DNA from: Acetobacteraceae bacterium
GTDB taxonomy: Bacteria > Pseudomonadota > Alphaproteobacteria > Acetobacterales > Acetobacteraceae
Direction: 5' to 3'
DNA length: 5,564 nucleotides
Assembly: GCA_027311485.1 (NCBI GenBank)
Contig: DAICYU010000306.1
Location: forward strand, 1 to 5,564
This document shows, one piece after another, positions 5,281 to 5,564 of the stretch. Every line of letters begins with the position of its first letter. Position 1 is the stretch's first letter. A program made the position numbers and the translations under genes. A model generated the notes under the pieces. It was given only the letters and a program-made list of their open reading frames with translations. It searched no databases and was not told the DNA's origin.

Positions 5281-5564
5281 ATGACCGCAGTACCATCGAT
5301 CCCGCACCCGGAAAACGCCGAACGCCGCGCTGCGATCACGCGGGAGATCCAGGCGGCGACGGGTCTGAGCGACGCCATCCTGGAGCGACTGGTCCGCACC
5401 TTCTACGATACCGCTCGGCGGGATGAGATGATCGGACCCCTGTTCGACGGGGTGACGGACTGGGAGCATCACATCGCCAAGATCACCGCATTCTGGTCAT
5501 CGGTCGCGCTGCTGACTGGACGCTATCATGGCCAGCCGTTGGCGGCGCATTTTCCGCTGAAGCT
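5281..5564 (+). CDS. Group III truncated haemoglobin (3' end outside window)
   Basis: Small 2-on-2 globin of the TrHb3 class; 94 complete codons are visible and the frame runs off the window end. Motif alignment to Campylobacter jejuni Ctb (recalled sequence) places Y42 at B10 (Ctb Y19), F55 at CD1 (GPLFDG against GPIFNN), H64 at E7 (WEHHIAKI; Ctb H46), W72 in FWSS, and H90 as the proximal F8 haem ligand (YHGQPLAAHFPL; Ctb H72). The haem pocket is therefore complete in the visible part, and only the G and H helices are missing. The first 27 or so residues extend beyond Ctb. Known TrHb3 proteins are linked to nitric oxide and nitrosative stress or to oxygen binding; next to a nitrate reductase operon, handling of nitric oxide formed from nitrite is a reasonable inference. 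The gene starts six bases after the acetyltransferase stop, so co-transcription is likely. Confidence 0.93.
   Translation, partial: MTAVPSIPHPENAERRAAITREIQAATGLSDAILERLVRTFYDTARRDEMIGPLFDGVTDWEHHIAKITAFWSSVALLTGRYHGQPLAAHFPLK

Overview
The window is a compact, GC-rich (by eye roughly two thirds G+C), single-strand operon segment from a proteobacterium. It carries the downstream part of a membrane-bound respiratory nitrate reductase (Nar) locus. The strong G/C bias at third codon positions, the gene order and the protein style suggest a denitrifying or nitrate-respiring alphaproteobacterium, perhaps Rhodospirillales/Acetobacteraceae. That placement is an inference from composition and style, not a search result.

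Layout, all on the plus strand: the 3' part of narH (2-1075; electron-transfer beta subunit), narJ (1075-1755; maturation chaperone), narI (1768-2556; cytochrome b gamma subunit), a cytoplasmic parvulin-type peptidyl-prolyl isomerase (2560-3381), a 101-residue protein I do not recognise (3391-3696), moeA (3693-4994; molybdenum insertion into molybdopterin), a small COG2388-type GNAT acetyltransferase (4987-5274), and the 5' part of a group III truncated haemoglobin (5281 to the window end). narG is expected just upstream, outside the window.

Neighbouring genes overlap by 1, 4 or 8 bases or are separated by only 3-12 bases. Shine-Dalgarno-like motifs lie inside the preceding gene or overlap its stop codon. 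I see no internal promoter, FNR-type palindrome, terminator hairpin, RNA gene, CRISPR array or mobile element. The segment therefore reads as one translationally coupled unit, and no stretch over 300 bases lacks a gene.

Functionally the genes fit together. NarH and NarI carry electrons from quinol to the molybdenum subunit. NarJ, and by inference the isomerase, help assemble it. MoeA supplies the molybdenum cofactor. The truncated haemoglobin could bind or remove nitric oxide arising from nitrite. The less explained members are the 101-residue protein and the small acetyltransferase. The acetyltransferase carries a perfect 12-bp tandem duplication, and moeA has a degenerate repeat tail about 150 bp away. 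Nothing here clearly amounts to a new system. The unknown protein lodged between two assembly factors is the best candidate for new biology.
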